Part shown: positions 28,526 to 37,382 of the stretch, in pieces | Position numbering within the stretch: the first letter of the stretch is position 1 | Layout of the letters: each line of letters opens with the position of its first letter | Assembly: GCA_900771345.1 (NCBI GenBank) | Contig: CAAGNQ010000063.1 | Coordinates: 1 to 64,000, forward strand | Source: Clostridia bacterium | GTDB lineage: Bacteria > Bacillota > Clostridia > Christensenellales > Borkfalkiaceae | Direction of reading: 5' to 3' | DNA: 64,000 bases | Notes under the pieces: model-generated | Database searches by the model: none | The model's input: the letters and a program-made list of their open reading frames with translations, nothing else | What the model was told of the DNA's origin: nothing | Position numbers and translations under genes: made by a program

Positions 28526-30820
28526 TTACAGTTTGTTTCTAATAATCTTTCCACTAACCGTTTTTGGGAGTTCGTCACGGAAAACTACGATTCGTGGATA
28601 TTTATATGGCGCTGTTTTTAACTTAACGTAATTTTGAATTTCTTTCTTTAACTGCTCGGTAGCCTCAGTGCCTTTAACCAAAACTATGCTCGCTTTAACT
28701 ACCTGACCTCTCACTTCGTCCGGCTCTGCCGAAACGCCACATTCTAATACGTAAGGAAGTTCCATAATTACGCTTTCTATCTCGAAAGGTCCTATTCTAT
28801 ATCCCGACGACTTAATAACGTCGTCAACTCTGCCTACGTACCAATAGAATCCGTCTTCATCACGCCAAGCAGTATCGCCCGTGTGATAATAACCGTCGTG
28901 CCAAACTTCTTTGGTTTTCTGTTCGTCACGGTAATACCCTGTGAATAATCCACAAGGTGCGCCCTTGCTAACGTTAACTACTATTTCACCTACCTCGCCT
29001 ACGGCAACCGACCTGCCGTTTTCGTCAATAATATCAATATCGTAAATAGGCGCAGGTTTACCCATTGACCCAATTTTATGCTCTTTTCCAACTAGGTTTC
29101 CGATAAGCATTGTCGTTTCCGACTGACCAAATCCCTCTTTGATTTGAAGCCCCGTAAGTTTTTCAAACTGATAGTATACCTCAGGATTTAACGCCTCTCC
29201 TGCCGTGGACATATGCTTAACCGAAGATAAATCGTATTTTGAAATATCCTCTTTAATCAACATTCTGAGCATTGTTGGTGGAGCACAGAAAGTTGTGATA
29301 TGATATTTAGCAAACATAGGCAGAATATCAGATGCGTCAAAACGGTCAAAGTCATAAACGAAAGTTGCTGCCTCGCAAAGCCATTGCCCGTATAATTTAC
29401 CCCACATAGATTTAGCCCAGCCGGTATCAGAAATTGTAAAATGCAAGCCGTCAGGGTCAACCGTGTGCCAATATTTAGCAGTATGAAAATGCCCCAAAGG
29501 ATATTTGTGATTGTGGAGGGCCATTTTTGGATAACCACTCGTTCCCGAAGTAAAGAACATTAAAAGTGGGTCGTCCCCACAGGCAGTGTCATCCGTTCGA
29601 TTGTAGTGAGTACTGAACATAGTATATTCTTCGTTAAAGTTTCGCCAGCCCTCTCTCTCACCGTTTACGATAATCTTGTGCTTAATATCTTTGCACTTTG
29701 AAATTGCAATATCTGCTTGATGAGCAGTATCGCCGTCAGCCGTACAAATAATAGCACTAGCACCGGCAGCCTTAAAACGATATTCAAAATCATGCTCTTG
29801 AAGTTGGTTTGTTGCAAGTATTGCGATTGCACCAATCTTGTTAAGACCGAGCATTGCAAACCAAAACTGATAATGGCGTTTTAATACTAATACTACCCTA
29901 TCACCCTTTTTAATGCCGAGCGATTTAAAGTAGTTTGCGCACCTATTCGACTCTCTTTTCATATCAAGGAAGGTAAATCTCCTCTCGGTTTTATCCCTTG
30001 AAATATGAAGCATTGCGAGTTTATCAGGTTCACGCTCGGCAAGAGCATCAACTAAATCAAATGCAAAGTTAAATTTTTCAGTATTTTTAAATTTAATAGA
30101 TTTTGGCGTACCCTCGTCGTCAAGTTTAACGTCGATATATTTTTTATAAATACGCTCTTTAGTATCCCTTACAACCTCGTTTTTAACAGGGCTGACAATA
30201 GCCTTTTTATGAGAAAGTTCAGGAATAGGCTCGCCCGTTGGGTTTAATACTATTGCGTAAAAAACACAATCTTTCCCGTTTACGGCAATCATTCCGTGAG
30301 GCTTATCAGAATCGTAATAAATACTGTCGCCAGGTCCTAAAATTTCCTTATGTTCGCCGATTTGAACCATTAAATGCCCTTCAATAACTATGTCGCACTC
30401 TTGACCGGCGTGAGTTGTAAGTTCAATCTCTTTATTCTGAGCATCCTCACGATAAACGCTCTTAACGTAAAGTGGCTCGGCAATACGGTTTTGAAATGCA
30501 TACGCTAGGTTATAATAGGTCATACCGTGCGCGTTTGCAATCTGCTGGCCTTCGCCAAGACGAGTTACGGTATAACCCTTTAGTTTTGGACTATATCCTT
30601 CGATAATATCTGTAACGTTAACGCCAAGCGCCAAAGCACAACGATAAATAAAGGCAAAGTTAAGGTCTGCTTTTCCATTTTCACAAGCAATATACTCTTC
30701 TTCGCTAACGGCTGTTTTTCCAGCCATCTGCGCTACTGAAAGACCAACGATATCCCTAAGTTCACGGATACGCCTTGCCATTTCTTTAATTTTTAAATCA
30801 AGTTCTTTCATTTTATCCAT
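28526..30820 (-). CDS. XRE-cupin regulator fused to an AMP-forming acyl-CoA synthetase
   Basis: A 764-residue fusion. Residues about 10-65 are an XRE helix-turn-helix (RELRDIVGLSVAQMAGKTAV); about 120-195 are a cupin (HAGQECDIVIEGH, GDSIYYDSDKPHGM). Residues about 235-764 form an adenylating enzyme with FFTSGTSGYPK (P-loop), GEALNP, YHTGD, GRVDDVIKSSGYRIGPFEIE and the catalytic Lys in PKTVSGKIIRNKL. The enzyme part resembles medium/short-chain (ACSM-type) acyl-CoA synthetases. A complete T-box leader precedes the gene, linking its expression to an uncharged tRNA, best read as tRNA-Val. Activation of isobutyrate or similar acids for amino-acid synthesis is a reasonable inference. RBS AAGGAG precedes the ATG. 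Confidence 0.9.
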   Translation of the reverse strand: MDKMKELDLKIKEMARRIRELRDIVGLSVAQMAGKTAVSEEEYIACENGKADLNFAFIYRCALALGVNVTDIIEGYSPKLKGYTVTRLGEGQQIANAHGMTYYNLAYAFQNRIAEPLYVKSVYREDAQNKEIELTTHAGQECDIVIEGHLMVQIGEHKEILGPGDSIYYDSDKPHGMIAVNGKDCVFYAIVLNPTGEPIPELSHKKAIVSPVKNEVVRDTKERIYKKYIDVKLDDEGTPKSIKFKNTEKFNFAFDLVDALAEREPDKLAMLHISRDKTERRFTFLDMKRESNRCANYFKSLGIKKGDRVVLVLKRHYQFWFAMLGLNKIGAIAILATNQLQEHDFEYRFKAAGASAIICTADGDTAHQADIAISKCKDIKHKIIVNGEREGWRNFNEEYTMFSTHYNRTDDTACGDDPLLMFFTSGTSGYPKMALHNHKYPLGHFHTAKYWHTVDPDGLHFTISDTGWAKSMWGKLYGQWLCEAATFVYDFDRFDASDILPMFAKYHITTFCAPPTMLRMLIKEDISKYDLSSVKHMSTAGEALNPEVYYQFEKLTGLQIKEGFGQSETTMLIGNLVGKEHKIGSMGKPAPIYDIDIIDENGRSVAVGEVGEIVVNVSKGAPCGLFTGYYRDEQKTKEVWHDGYYHTGDTAWRDEDGFYWYVGRVDDVIKSSGYRIGPFEIESVIMELPYVLECGVSAEPDEVRGQVVKASIVLVKGTEATEQLKKEIQNYVKLKTAPYKYPRIVVFRDELPKTVSGKIIRNKL

Positions 30821-31116
30821 AATGTTCTCCTTTTTAGGAAAATAAAAACTCGCCCCAAAGCCAAAACTTTGAGACGAGCGCTATAAACCAAATTTTGCAC
30901 CCGCGGTACCACTCAAATTGCGATAACTCGCCACCTTCAGAATCCATCAATTCCTATGCATTAACGCAGCAGTTACGGAGAAGTTCTACTAACCATTAGG
31001 CTTTCTTCCTCTCGGCTCAGAAACTACAGCAATATAATCGTCTTAACGGCTCGCACCAAACGCCGTCTCTCTTAAAAGCAAAATCATAATGCTCTTTTCT
31101 TCAACGCCTTTAACTT
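30821..31116 (-). promoter_or_regulatory. T-box leader, probable valine specifier (GUA)
   Basis: The minus-strand RNA has the full T-box layout. Stem I begins with GUUGA-AGAAA, the AG-bulge reads AGAGAG (about 31071), and the distal loop reads GGTGCGAGCC (about 31056-31047). The specifier side ends in GUAG-UUUCU-GAGCC; the AGAAA (31100-31096)/UUUCU (31023-31019) helix places GUA at 31027-31025. The T-box proper is GAGTGGTACCGCGG (30914-30901). Its UGGU bulge demands a tRNA with discriminator A, which tRNA-Val has and tRNA-Cys lacks. A terminator closes the leader before the RBS. GCU (Ala), one step upstream, is the main alternative. Confidence 0.93.
30840..30880 (-). terminator. T-box terminator hairpin
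   Basis: A 12-bp stem of CTCGTCTCAAAG with CTTTGGGGCGAG (two G-U pairs), followed by TTTTTATTTT on the minus strand, about 20 bases before the start codon. It competes with the antiterminator that includes the T-box sequence. Confidence 0.9.
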
Positions 31117-31122
31117 TGAATA

Positions 31123-31151
31123 ATTTTAGCATATAAGAATAAATTTGTCAA
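31123..31151 (-). promoter_or_regulatory. Sigma-A promoter of the T-box transcript
   Basis: On the minus strand TTGACA (31151-31146), a 17-base spacer and TAAAAT (31128-31123). Confidence 0.85.
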
Positions 31152-31185
31152 CGATTTTTAGCCGTTTTAAGAAAAGGTGTAATAA

Positions 31186-31221
31186 AAAGGCTTTTTACAC
31201 GATTTTTTGTAAAAAGCCTTT
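31186..31221 (-). terminator. Intrinsic terminator of the clpC-hpf-isomerase transcript
   Basis: A 14-bp perfect stem (AAAGGCTTTTTACA / TGTAAAAAGCCTTT) with a short loop, followed by a U run on the minus strand, directly after the stop at 31226. Confidence 0.88.
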
Positions 31222-31225
31222 ATCT

Positions 31226-32017
31226 TTATTTTATCTTTTCCACAACGTTTTTTAGATAATTAACCGATTCAAAGAGTTCTTCCGTCTCTTTATAGTCGCT
31301 TTGATACACCTCGATAAGAATTGCACCGTCAAACCCGACGTCAATAAGCCTTTTTATAACCTCTTCAAAATCGGTTATTCCCTTCCCTGGCAAACAGAGT
31401 TTGCCATTTTGGTCAATATCCGAAAGGTGCGCCGTCACTATATCTTTTCCCATTTCGGTTATAAAATCGCCGTAAAAGATATTGCTCTGGCGAGCCTGCT
31501 TAATATCGAACGTTCCCTTAAGCCCATTCGTGCGTTTTCTTATTTCATCAAAAAAACCTACGTAATTATAATATCCCCAATGCACGTTTTCGTACGCTAA
31601 AGTTACGCCGTAAGGCTTAATCGTATCAATAATTTCTTGAGTGGTTTTTGCAACCGTATCATAATTAACGGTAAACGGCGTTTTCTTAAACCTTGCGCCA
31701 CCGTGAAAGGTATAATATTTAGCGCCAATTATATTTGCAACTTCCATAGTTTGTTTAAGAAGTTCAAACGAGTCAGCCCTCGCGCGCGCGTTTATACTAT
31801 ATAGTTGAGGCTCAAACTGCGTTGTTAAAGTATGCACCGAATGAACGTCTATATTGCCTTTAACGCTCTTTAGAAGATTGCCGAACTCTTTTTTATACTC
31901 GCAAAAAGATTCCAGAAAAACTTCCGAAGTTTGAATATTATTTTCACTCAAGAATTTGAGTGCCTCTTCCGACGTCATTCTAAAAAACAACGACGCAGTC
32001 GATATACCTACCTTCAT
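31226..32017 (-). CDS. Sugar phosphate isomerase/epimerase-like TIM-barrel protein
   Basis: 263 residues of the AP-endonuclease-2 / xylose-isomerase-like barrel. Metal-site elements are visible: FHGGARF, LAYENVHWGYYN (Glu), FDIKQARQ (Asp), TAHLSDIDQ (His, Asp) and ILIEVYQ (Glu). The family includes hexulose-6-phosphate epimerases and endonuclease IV; the missing DNA-binding insert points to a sugar substrate, but which one is unknown. It starts 4 bases after the hpf stop and closes this transcript. Confidence 0.85.
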   Translation of the reverse strand: MKVGISTASLFFRMTSEEALKFLSENNIQTSEVFLESFCEYKKEFGNLLKSVKGNIDVHSVHTLTTQFEPQLYSINARARADSFELLKQTMEVANIIGAKYYTFHGGARFKKTPFTVNYDTVAKTTQEIIDTIKPYGVTLAYENVHWGYYNYVGFFDEIRKRTNGLKGTFDIKQARQSNIFYGDFITEMGKDIVTAHLSDIDQNGKLCLPGKGITDFEEVIKRLIDVGFDGAILIEVYQSDYKETEELFESVNYLKNVVEKIK

Positions 32018-32021
32018 AATA

Positions 32022-32549
32022 CTAAATTTGTGGCTCTATTAGTCCTAAATCTCCGTCATTTCTCTTGTAAAGCACCTGAACGGTATTACTCTTAACTTCT
32101 AAAAACACGAAGAACGAATGCCCTAGAAGTTCCATTTCCTCAATAGCCTCGTCAACCGTCATAGGCTTTAGGCTAAATTTCTTTTCTTTTACGAGGCTTA
32201 TCTTCTTATCTTCCCTGCCCTCGTCAAAATAAATTGCACTGTCTTTATAAGCAGAATTTTTTTGATGCTTATCAAAGCGCGTTCTGTGTTTCCTTATCTG
32301 ACCTTCAAGTCTTGGGAGAACAATATCAAGTTGCTCGTAAAAATTATCGCCTGATGCAGATGCTCTAACTAACTTTCCTGCATAATCAAGCATAACTTCA
32401 ACGGTTAGCGTTGACGCCTCTTTTTTGAAAGAAACTTTGGCTTTTGTCTCTTGGTCAAAATACTTGTCAAGTTTAGAGAGTTTTTGGTTAGTAATCTCTT
32501 TCAAATGTTCACTTACTTGGTAATTTTTGCTATTAATGTCAAATTTCAT
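32022..32549 (-). CDS. hpf: Ribosome hibernation-promoting factor, long form
   Basis: A 175-residue protein. Residues 1-100 are the HPF/RaiA fold that sits in the decoding site; about 120-175 are the dimerisation domain (MTVDEAIEEMELLGHSFFVF, then VLYKRNDGDLGLIEP) that joins two ribosomes into 100S particles. This long form is typical of Bacillota. It lies 59 bases downstream of clpC. The RBS is GGGAGGG. Confidence 0.96.
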   Translation of the reverse strand: MKFDINSKNYQVSEHLKEITNQKLSKLDKYFDQETKAKVSFKKEASTLTVEVMLDYAGKLVRASASGDNFYEQLDIVLPRLEGQIRKHRTRFDKHQKNSAYKDSAIYFDEGREDKKISLVKEKKFSLKPMTVDEAIEEMELLGHSFFVFLEVKSNTVQVLYKRNDGDLGLIEPQI

Positions 32550-32608
32550 ATTTTTCCCTCCCTTATATTAATATACTATAAAAGTGGGCAAAAACCCTTT
32601 TTATTTGA

Positions 32609-35119
32609 CTAATTTTTTTTGAACACAAACTCGCCGTTTTCGGCGTCTATTATAACTTCCGACTTATCTGCAAGTTCGCCTCTTAAAATCTCTTCGCTGA
32701 GTTTATCTTCGAGTTGGCGTTGAATAACCCTCTTTAACGGCCTTGCTCCATAATTTTCGTCGTAACCTTTATCAACGATTAAATCCATTGCACTATCGGT
32801 AACTTCGAGTTTAACCCCAATTACTAATAATCTCTTTCTTAAACTTGAAAGAAGTAGCCCTGCAATCTTGCTCGTTTCCTCTTTTGAGAGTTTATGGAAT
32901 ACTATTATATCGTCGATACGGTTTAAAAATTCAGGACGGAATTTGGATTTTAATGCGTCCATATATTTATCGCACATATCGTCGTATTCTTTTTGGCTGT
33001 TTCCAGTCGTAAAGCCCAAAGTTTGCTTGTTTTGAACTTCTGTCGCCCCGACGTTAGAGGTCATAATTATAATGCAGTTTTTAAAACTAACTACCCTTCC
33101 CTTGCTGTCGGTTAACCTACCGTCGTCAAGAAGTTGGAGCATTATGTTAAACACGTCAGGATGCGCTTTCTCTATCTCGTCAAACAAAACTACCGAATAA
33201 GGTTTTCTTCTAACCTTTTCAGTAAGTTGCCCAGCCTCGTCAAACCCAACGTATCCCGGAGGAGCACCAACCATCTTAGATACCGAGTGTTTTTCCATAT
33301 ATTCACTCATATCTACACGGATAATATTGTTTTCGTCACCGAAAACTGCTTCTGCTAGTGCTTTAGAAAGTTCGGTTTTACCAACACCCGTAGGTCCTAC
33401 GAAAATAAACGAGCCTACTGGCCTATTCGGGTCTTTTAGCCCTGCCCTTGCCCTTCTAATGGCATCAGAAACAGCCTTAACTGCGTCTGACTGACCGATA
33501 ACGCGCTCGTGAAGAACACTCTCTAAATCTAGAAGTTTTTGCGCTTCCGTTTGAGTTAGTTTTACGACAGGCACACCCGTCCAGTTACTTACTACTTTTG
33601 CGATATCATCAGGCGTTAAAACAAGTTTTTCACGATTGACTGCCATTTTGCTAGCCTTTGCCCTTATCTCGTCAAGTTCTTTATTAACCTTATCTATCTC
33701 TTCGTTTATTTTAATTGCCCTTTCTAAATCGTCTCTGCGCTTTGCCTCGTTCTTTTGGGCGATAAGAGTATTAAGTTCTGCCTCTTTCTGCTTTGCCTCT
33801 GCTGGCGAATTATAACTATCAAGCCTCACTCTTGACGCCGCCTCGTCGATAAGGTCAATAGCCTTGTCTGGCAAAAATCTATCAGTTATATATCTATCCG
33901 AAAGCGATACGGCAGAAAGGATTGCATCATCAGGAATGGTCACGCCGTGGTGGGATTCGTATTTATCGCGAAGTCCTTGCAGAATCTCAACAGTTTCTTC
34001 AGTGCTAGGCGCATCAACCATAATGGGCTGAAATCTCCTCTCTAACGCCGCGTCCTTTTCTATATATTTTCTATACTCGTCAATAGTGGTTGCTCCGATT
34101 GTTTGAAGTTCGCCACGAGAAAGCATTGGCTTTAAGATGTTTGCCGCATCCATATTGCCCTCGCCCGTACTTCCTGCACCCACGATATTATGAATCTCGT
34201 CTATAAAGAGAATTATATCACCGTTTCTCTTAACCGTATCAATAGCGTTTTTCAGTCTTTCCTCAAAGTCACCCCTATATCTTGCACCGGCAAGCATTCC
34301 TGCAATATCAAGCGAGAAAACGATTTTATCACTCAAAATTTCTGGAACGTTACCTTTAACTATGGCTTGGGCAAGTCCCTCTACAACTGCGCTCTTGCCT
34401 ACGCCCGGTTCACCTATTAATACGGGATTGTTCTTAGTGCGCCTTGATAGAATTTGAATAACCCTATCAATCTCGTTTTTCCTGCCTATAACAGGGTCTA
34501 ACTTCCCGTCAATCGCCTGCTTATTTAGATTAACGCCAAACTTGGAAAGTTCGCCCAAATCTTCTTCTTTATGTTTTTTATCGCTTTCGTGAGCGTTTTT
34601 ATGCTGAAAATTATTCTGAGAATCGTTTCTTACGAACGTTTTACCATAAACGCTGTCTTCCTGCTCGTTTTCATACTCGCTCTCTAATCCTGCAAACAGC
34701 GAATCTTCAAGGTCGTTAGTAAGTTTATCTACGTTTATTCTTAGATGCTCTAAAAGTTTAACTGCCAAACAGTCCACCATCTGCAAGATTGCAAGAAGAA
34801 GATGCTCCGTGCCAACGTAACCTGCTCTTGATTTTATAGAAATATCAATAGCGTCTTCAAAAAGTCGTTTAGTACGAGCAGTAAACATATTGCCCGTTAT
34901 AACCATTTGGCTGTCAACACTTCTTTTTAGAAGTTCTAGATATCTAATATTATCCACACCTGCCTCGTGCATAATCGACGAGGCCCTTCCATCCTCAACG
35001 CTAAGAAGCCCGAACATAATATGTTCGCTACCTATATATCTGCAACCAAGACGCCTAGCAACGTTCGTCGCCACGTCAATCACCTTGTAAATATTACGAG
35101 AAAATGTTTCGTGTTGCAT
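32609..35119 (-). CDS. clpC: AAA+ unfoldase ClpC
   Basis: An 836-residue class I Clp ATPase. Two N-terminal Clp repeats (1-140), a first AAA module (GEPGVGKSAVVEGLA; LFIDEIHNIVGAG), a middle coiled coil (about 415-475) and a second AAA module (GPTGVGKTELSKALAE). It unfolds proteins for ClpP and, in B. subtilis, reads phospho-arginine marks with its N-domain. It follows mcsB by 3 bases. A conserved mcsA-mcsB-clpC order is kept, but ctsR is absent upstream. Confidence 0.96.
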   Translation of the reverse strand: MQHETFSRNIYKVIDVATNVARRLGCRYIGSEHIMFGLLSVEDGRASSIMHEAGVDNIRYLELLKRSVDSQMVITGNMFTARTKRLFEDAIDISIKSRAGYVGTEHLLLAILQMVDCLAVKLLEHLRINVDKLTNDLEDSLFAGLESEYENEQEDSVYGKTFVRNDSQNNFQHKNAHESDKKHKEEDLGELSKFGVNLNKQAIDGKLDPVIGRKNEIDRVIQILSRRTKNNPVLIGEPGVGKSAVVEGLAQAIVKGNVPEILSDKIVFSLDIAGMLAGARYRGDFEERLKNAIDTVKRNGDIILFIDEIHNIVGAGSTGEGNMDAANILKPMLSRGELQTIGATTIDEYRKYIEKDAALERRFQPIMVDAPSTEETVEILQGLRDKYESHHGVTIPDDAILSAVSLSDRYITDRFLPDKAIDLIDEAASRVRLDSYNSPAEAKQKEAELNTLIAQKNEAKRRDDLERAIKINEEIDKVNKELDEIRAKASKMAVNREKLVLTPDDIAKVVSNWTGVPVVKLTQTEAQKLLDLESVLHERVIGQSDAVKAVSDAIRRARAGLKDPNRPVGSFIFVGPTGVGKTELSKALAEAVFGDENNIIRVDMSEYMEKHSVSKMVGAPPGYVGFDEAGQLTEKVRRKPYSVVLFDEIEKAHPDVFNIMLQLLDDGRLTDSKGRVVSFKNCIIIMTSNVGATEVQNKQTLGFTTGNSQKEYDDMCDKYMDALKSKFRPEFLNRIDDIIVFHKLSKEETSKIAGLLLSSLRKRLLVIGVKLEVTDSAMDLIVDKGYDENYGARPLKRVIQRQLEDKLSEEILRGELADKSEVIIDAENGEFVFKKN

Positions 35120-35122
35120 AAT

Positions 35123-36136
35123 TTACTCCTTTAATTTTTCTAATTTTTTACCAACAATTTCTGCTCTGAACAAGTCCCTATCCACACTCGATAATTGTTT
35201 TCCGTACTGCTCGCAAATGTTTGCAGGTCTAACTTTTGTTATAAGGTCGTCAATAGCCTCGATTTCGCTTATGCCTATAAGTCCCAGCATTGCGCCTAGT
35301 TTAACCATTGCTATGTGCGATAAAAATTCGCTATAACTGAGAAGAAGGGCATTAGTTAAAACCCCGAAAGACTTTCTCGCCCTGTCCATAGTTTTGAGTT
35401 GTTTTTTAACAAAAAGCCTTTCCATTTCCTCGCGTTCTGCCCTACAAATCTGCTCAACAGTCTGTTCAACGCTATCTAGTATTTCTTGCTCGGTAACGCC
35501 TAAAGTAACCTCGTTACTTATTTGATACATATATCCTTCAGCCTCGCTTCCCTCGCCGTAATGCCCTCTAACCGTTAAGCCAAGTTTTGAAACCTCTCTA
35601 ATAAGCGCTGAAATCTTTCCTCCTTCTGTAAGAGCCGGCAAAAACATCATAACCGACGCTCTTAACCCAGTCCCTAAATTGGTAGGACAGGCTGTTAAAT
35701 ATCCATATTTTTCATCATACGCAATATCTAGATTTTTGGCCAAATCGTCATCAACACGATTGAGTCTTTTGTATGCTTCATTGAGCCTTAGACCTTTCAT
35801 AAAGCATTGCTCACGAATGATATCTTCTTCGTTTATCATAACCGAAATGCTCTCGTCCCCATTAACGAGTACTGCACCCGTTTGCCTGTTGTCAATTAAA
35901 TTTTGACTGATTAAATGGCGCTCTTTCATAGCCTCGAGTTTTATTGCGCTCTGTTTTGACATAAACAGAAGATTAAAAGTATCCGTTCTAACCAGCGCGC
36001 GATTAACTTTAGCCACTATTTCTCTCGCAATTTCAGGGCTTGACACCTTAAACGGATATCCCCTTAAATTTCTCGCTAAACGCACTCTGGTCATAATAAT
36101 ATTTCCGGAATAAATATCGGGATTAATAATACTCAT
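35123..36136 (-). CDS. mcsB: Protein-arginine kinase McsB
   Basis: A 337-residue phosphagen-kinase-type enzyme. The catalytic loop reads TACPTNLGTGLRASVM with the essential Cys, and the nucleotide-binding Arg segments RVRLARNLRGYPF and VRGHYGEGSEAEG are present. It phosphorylates arginines on misfolded proteins, marking them for ClpC-ClpP. It is directly adjacent to mcsA (stop and start touch). Confidence 0.96.
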   Translation of the reverse strand: MSIINPDIYSGNIIMTRVRLARNLRGYPFKVSSPEIAREIVAKVNRALVRTDTFNLLFMSKQSAIKLEAMKERHLISQNLIDNRQTGAVLVNGDESISVMINEEDIIREQCFMKGLRLNEAYKRLNRVDDDLAKNLDIAYDEKYGYLTACPTNLGTGLRASVMMFLPALTEGGKISALIREVSKLGLTVRGHYGEGSEAEGYMYQISNEVTLGVTEQEILDSVEQTVEQICRAEREEMERLFVKKQLKTMDRARKSFGVLTNALLLSYSEFLSHIAMVKLGAMLGLIGISEIEAIDDLITKVRPANICEQYGKQLSSVDRDLFRAEIVGKKLEKLKE

Positions 36137-36454
36137 TTATATCAACCCCCTATTTTTAAGTTCTTCTTTTAGCCTTATTATGTCCTCAGAAATTATGCAC
36201 ATATCCTCGAATCTTCCTTCCATTCCAGCAAGTTCTTTTTCCTTAATAAGCCTTTGGTACTCAAGAAGAAGTTGCCTGTCAAGAGCAGTGCCTTCGAGTG
36301 TTTTTCCAACGTGATAATCCTTGCCTTGAATTTTCTTTAAGGCAGGCTGGATTTCACGCCCGAATGCTCTATAACAGTCAGGGCAACCTAGCATACTAGT
36401 ATTATAAAATTCTGAAAGTCGTTTGCCACACACGGGGCACACTTTATCGTACAT
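36137..36454 (-). CDS. mcsA: McsA, short form (activator of McsB)
   Basis: 105 residues: one Cys pair set (CPVCGKRL and CPDCYRAF, residues about 6-30), then a linker and a UVR helix (about 75-100). B. subtilis McsA is about 185 residues with two zinc modules, so this version has lost roughly one half. Position directly before mcsB and the UVR motif make the assignment secure. McsA binds and activates McsB. Confidence 0.88.
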   Translation of the reverse strand: MYDKVCPVCGKRLSEFYNTSMLGCPDCYRAFGREIQPALKKIQGKDYHVGKTLEGTALDRQLLLEYQRLIKEKELAGMEGRFEDMCIISEDIIRLKEELKNRGLI

Positions 36455-36476
36455 AATTTAGGTTTTGTTCCTTTTA

Positions 36477-37349
36477 TTATAATTCTTTTGCAAGTGCCTT
36501 TATGTATTCGGCAGTTTGCTCGCCAATTTCCTCACTATCTAGTGCAATCTCAATATTCGCCTTAATAAAGCCGAATTTATCGCCAACGTCGTAGCGTTTT
36601 CCATCAAAACAACTTGCTAGAAGTTTACTATCCTCTGCAAGTCTATCAAGCGCGTCGGTCAAATAAATTTCATTGTTTCTAGGTTCTAAATTCTTAAGCA
36701 TACCCATAACTTCCCCAGAAAGCACGTATCTACCAATAACGGCGTTATTTGAAAGAGCCTCGTTAACACTCGGTTTTTCAACGATAGCGCTAACCGTCAT
36801 AACTCCGTCAGTTTCTTCCTTTATCCCTATGTTGCCGTACTTGCTAACCTCGTCGCCAAACACTTCCATAGTTGCAATAACGCTTTTTCCCGTGCTTTCA
36901 AAAATTTCAGCAAGTCTTTTCATACAAGGTTTCTCGCCGTCTTTTGCGCATAAAAGTTCGTCGCCAAGAAGTAGTGCAAACGGCTCGTCCTTTACGTAAG
37001 GCTCTGCGCATAAAATCGCTCCTGCAAGCCCATTAGCAACCTTTTGTTCAACAAAAGTAACGTTAAATCTTCTGGTTTGCTTTTCTATTTCATAAAGTTT
37101 GTGTTTGCCATCAGCAAGAAGTCTATCGGATAGGCTCTTATTTTCTCCAAAATGTTTTTTTATAACGTCAGAATCTGGACTTACGACGATAACTATATCC
37201 TCAATGCCTATTGACAACAATTCTTCTGCTATGTATTGAACGGTTGGCTTATCCAAAACCGATAACATAGGCTTTGGAACAGCCTTAGTTATAGGTAAAA
37301 ATCTTGTTCCAAGCCCTGCGGCAGGAATAATGGCTTTTTTGAGTTTCAT
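36477..37349 (-). CDS. galU: UTP-glucose-1-phosphate uridylyltransferase
   Basis: A 290-residue nucleotidyltransferase with the family start IPAAGLGTRFLPITKAVPKPML, the FVEQKVANGLAGAIL segment and LLGDELL catalytic Asp. It makes UDP-glucose for glycolipids, polysaccharides and galactose metabolism. It is 22 bases upstream of mcsA with no terminator, so the stress genes may be read from the same message. Confidence 0.95.
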   Translation of the reverse strand: MKLKKAIIPAAGLGTRFLPITKAVPKPMLSVLDKPTVQYIAEELLSIGIEDIVIVVSPDSDVIKKHFGENKSLSDRLLADGKHKLYEIEKQTRRFNVTFVEQKVANGLAGAILCAEPYVKDEPFALLLGDELLCAKDGEKPCMKRLAEIFESTGKSVIATMEVFGDEVSKYGNIGIKEETDGVMTVSAIVEKPSVNEALSNNAVIGRYVLSGEVMGMLKNLEPRNNEIYLTDALDRLAEDSKLLASCFDGKRYDVGDKFGFIKANIEIALDSEEIGEQTAEYIKALAKEL

Positions 37350-37382
37350 ATCTTCTCTCCTATCATATTTTATTAATAATTT

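Noticed and set aside
31025..31028. Cysteine (UGU) as the T-box specifier
   Set aside because: tRNA-Cys has discriminator U, which would need UGGA in the T-box bulge; the sequence has UGGU. The spacing to the lower helix also favours GUA.
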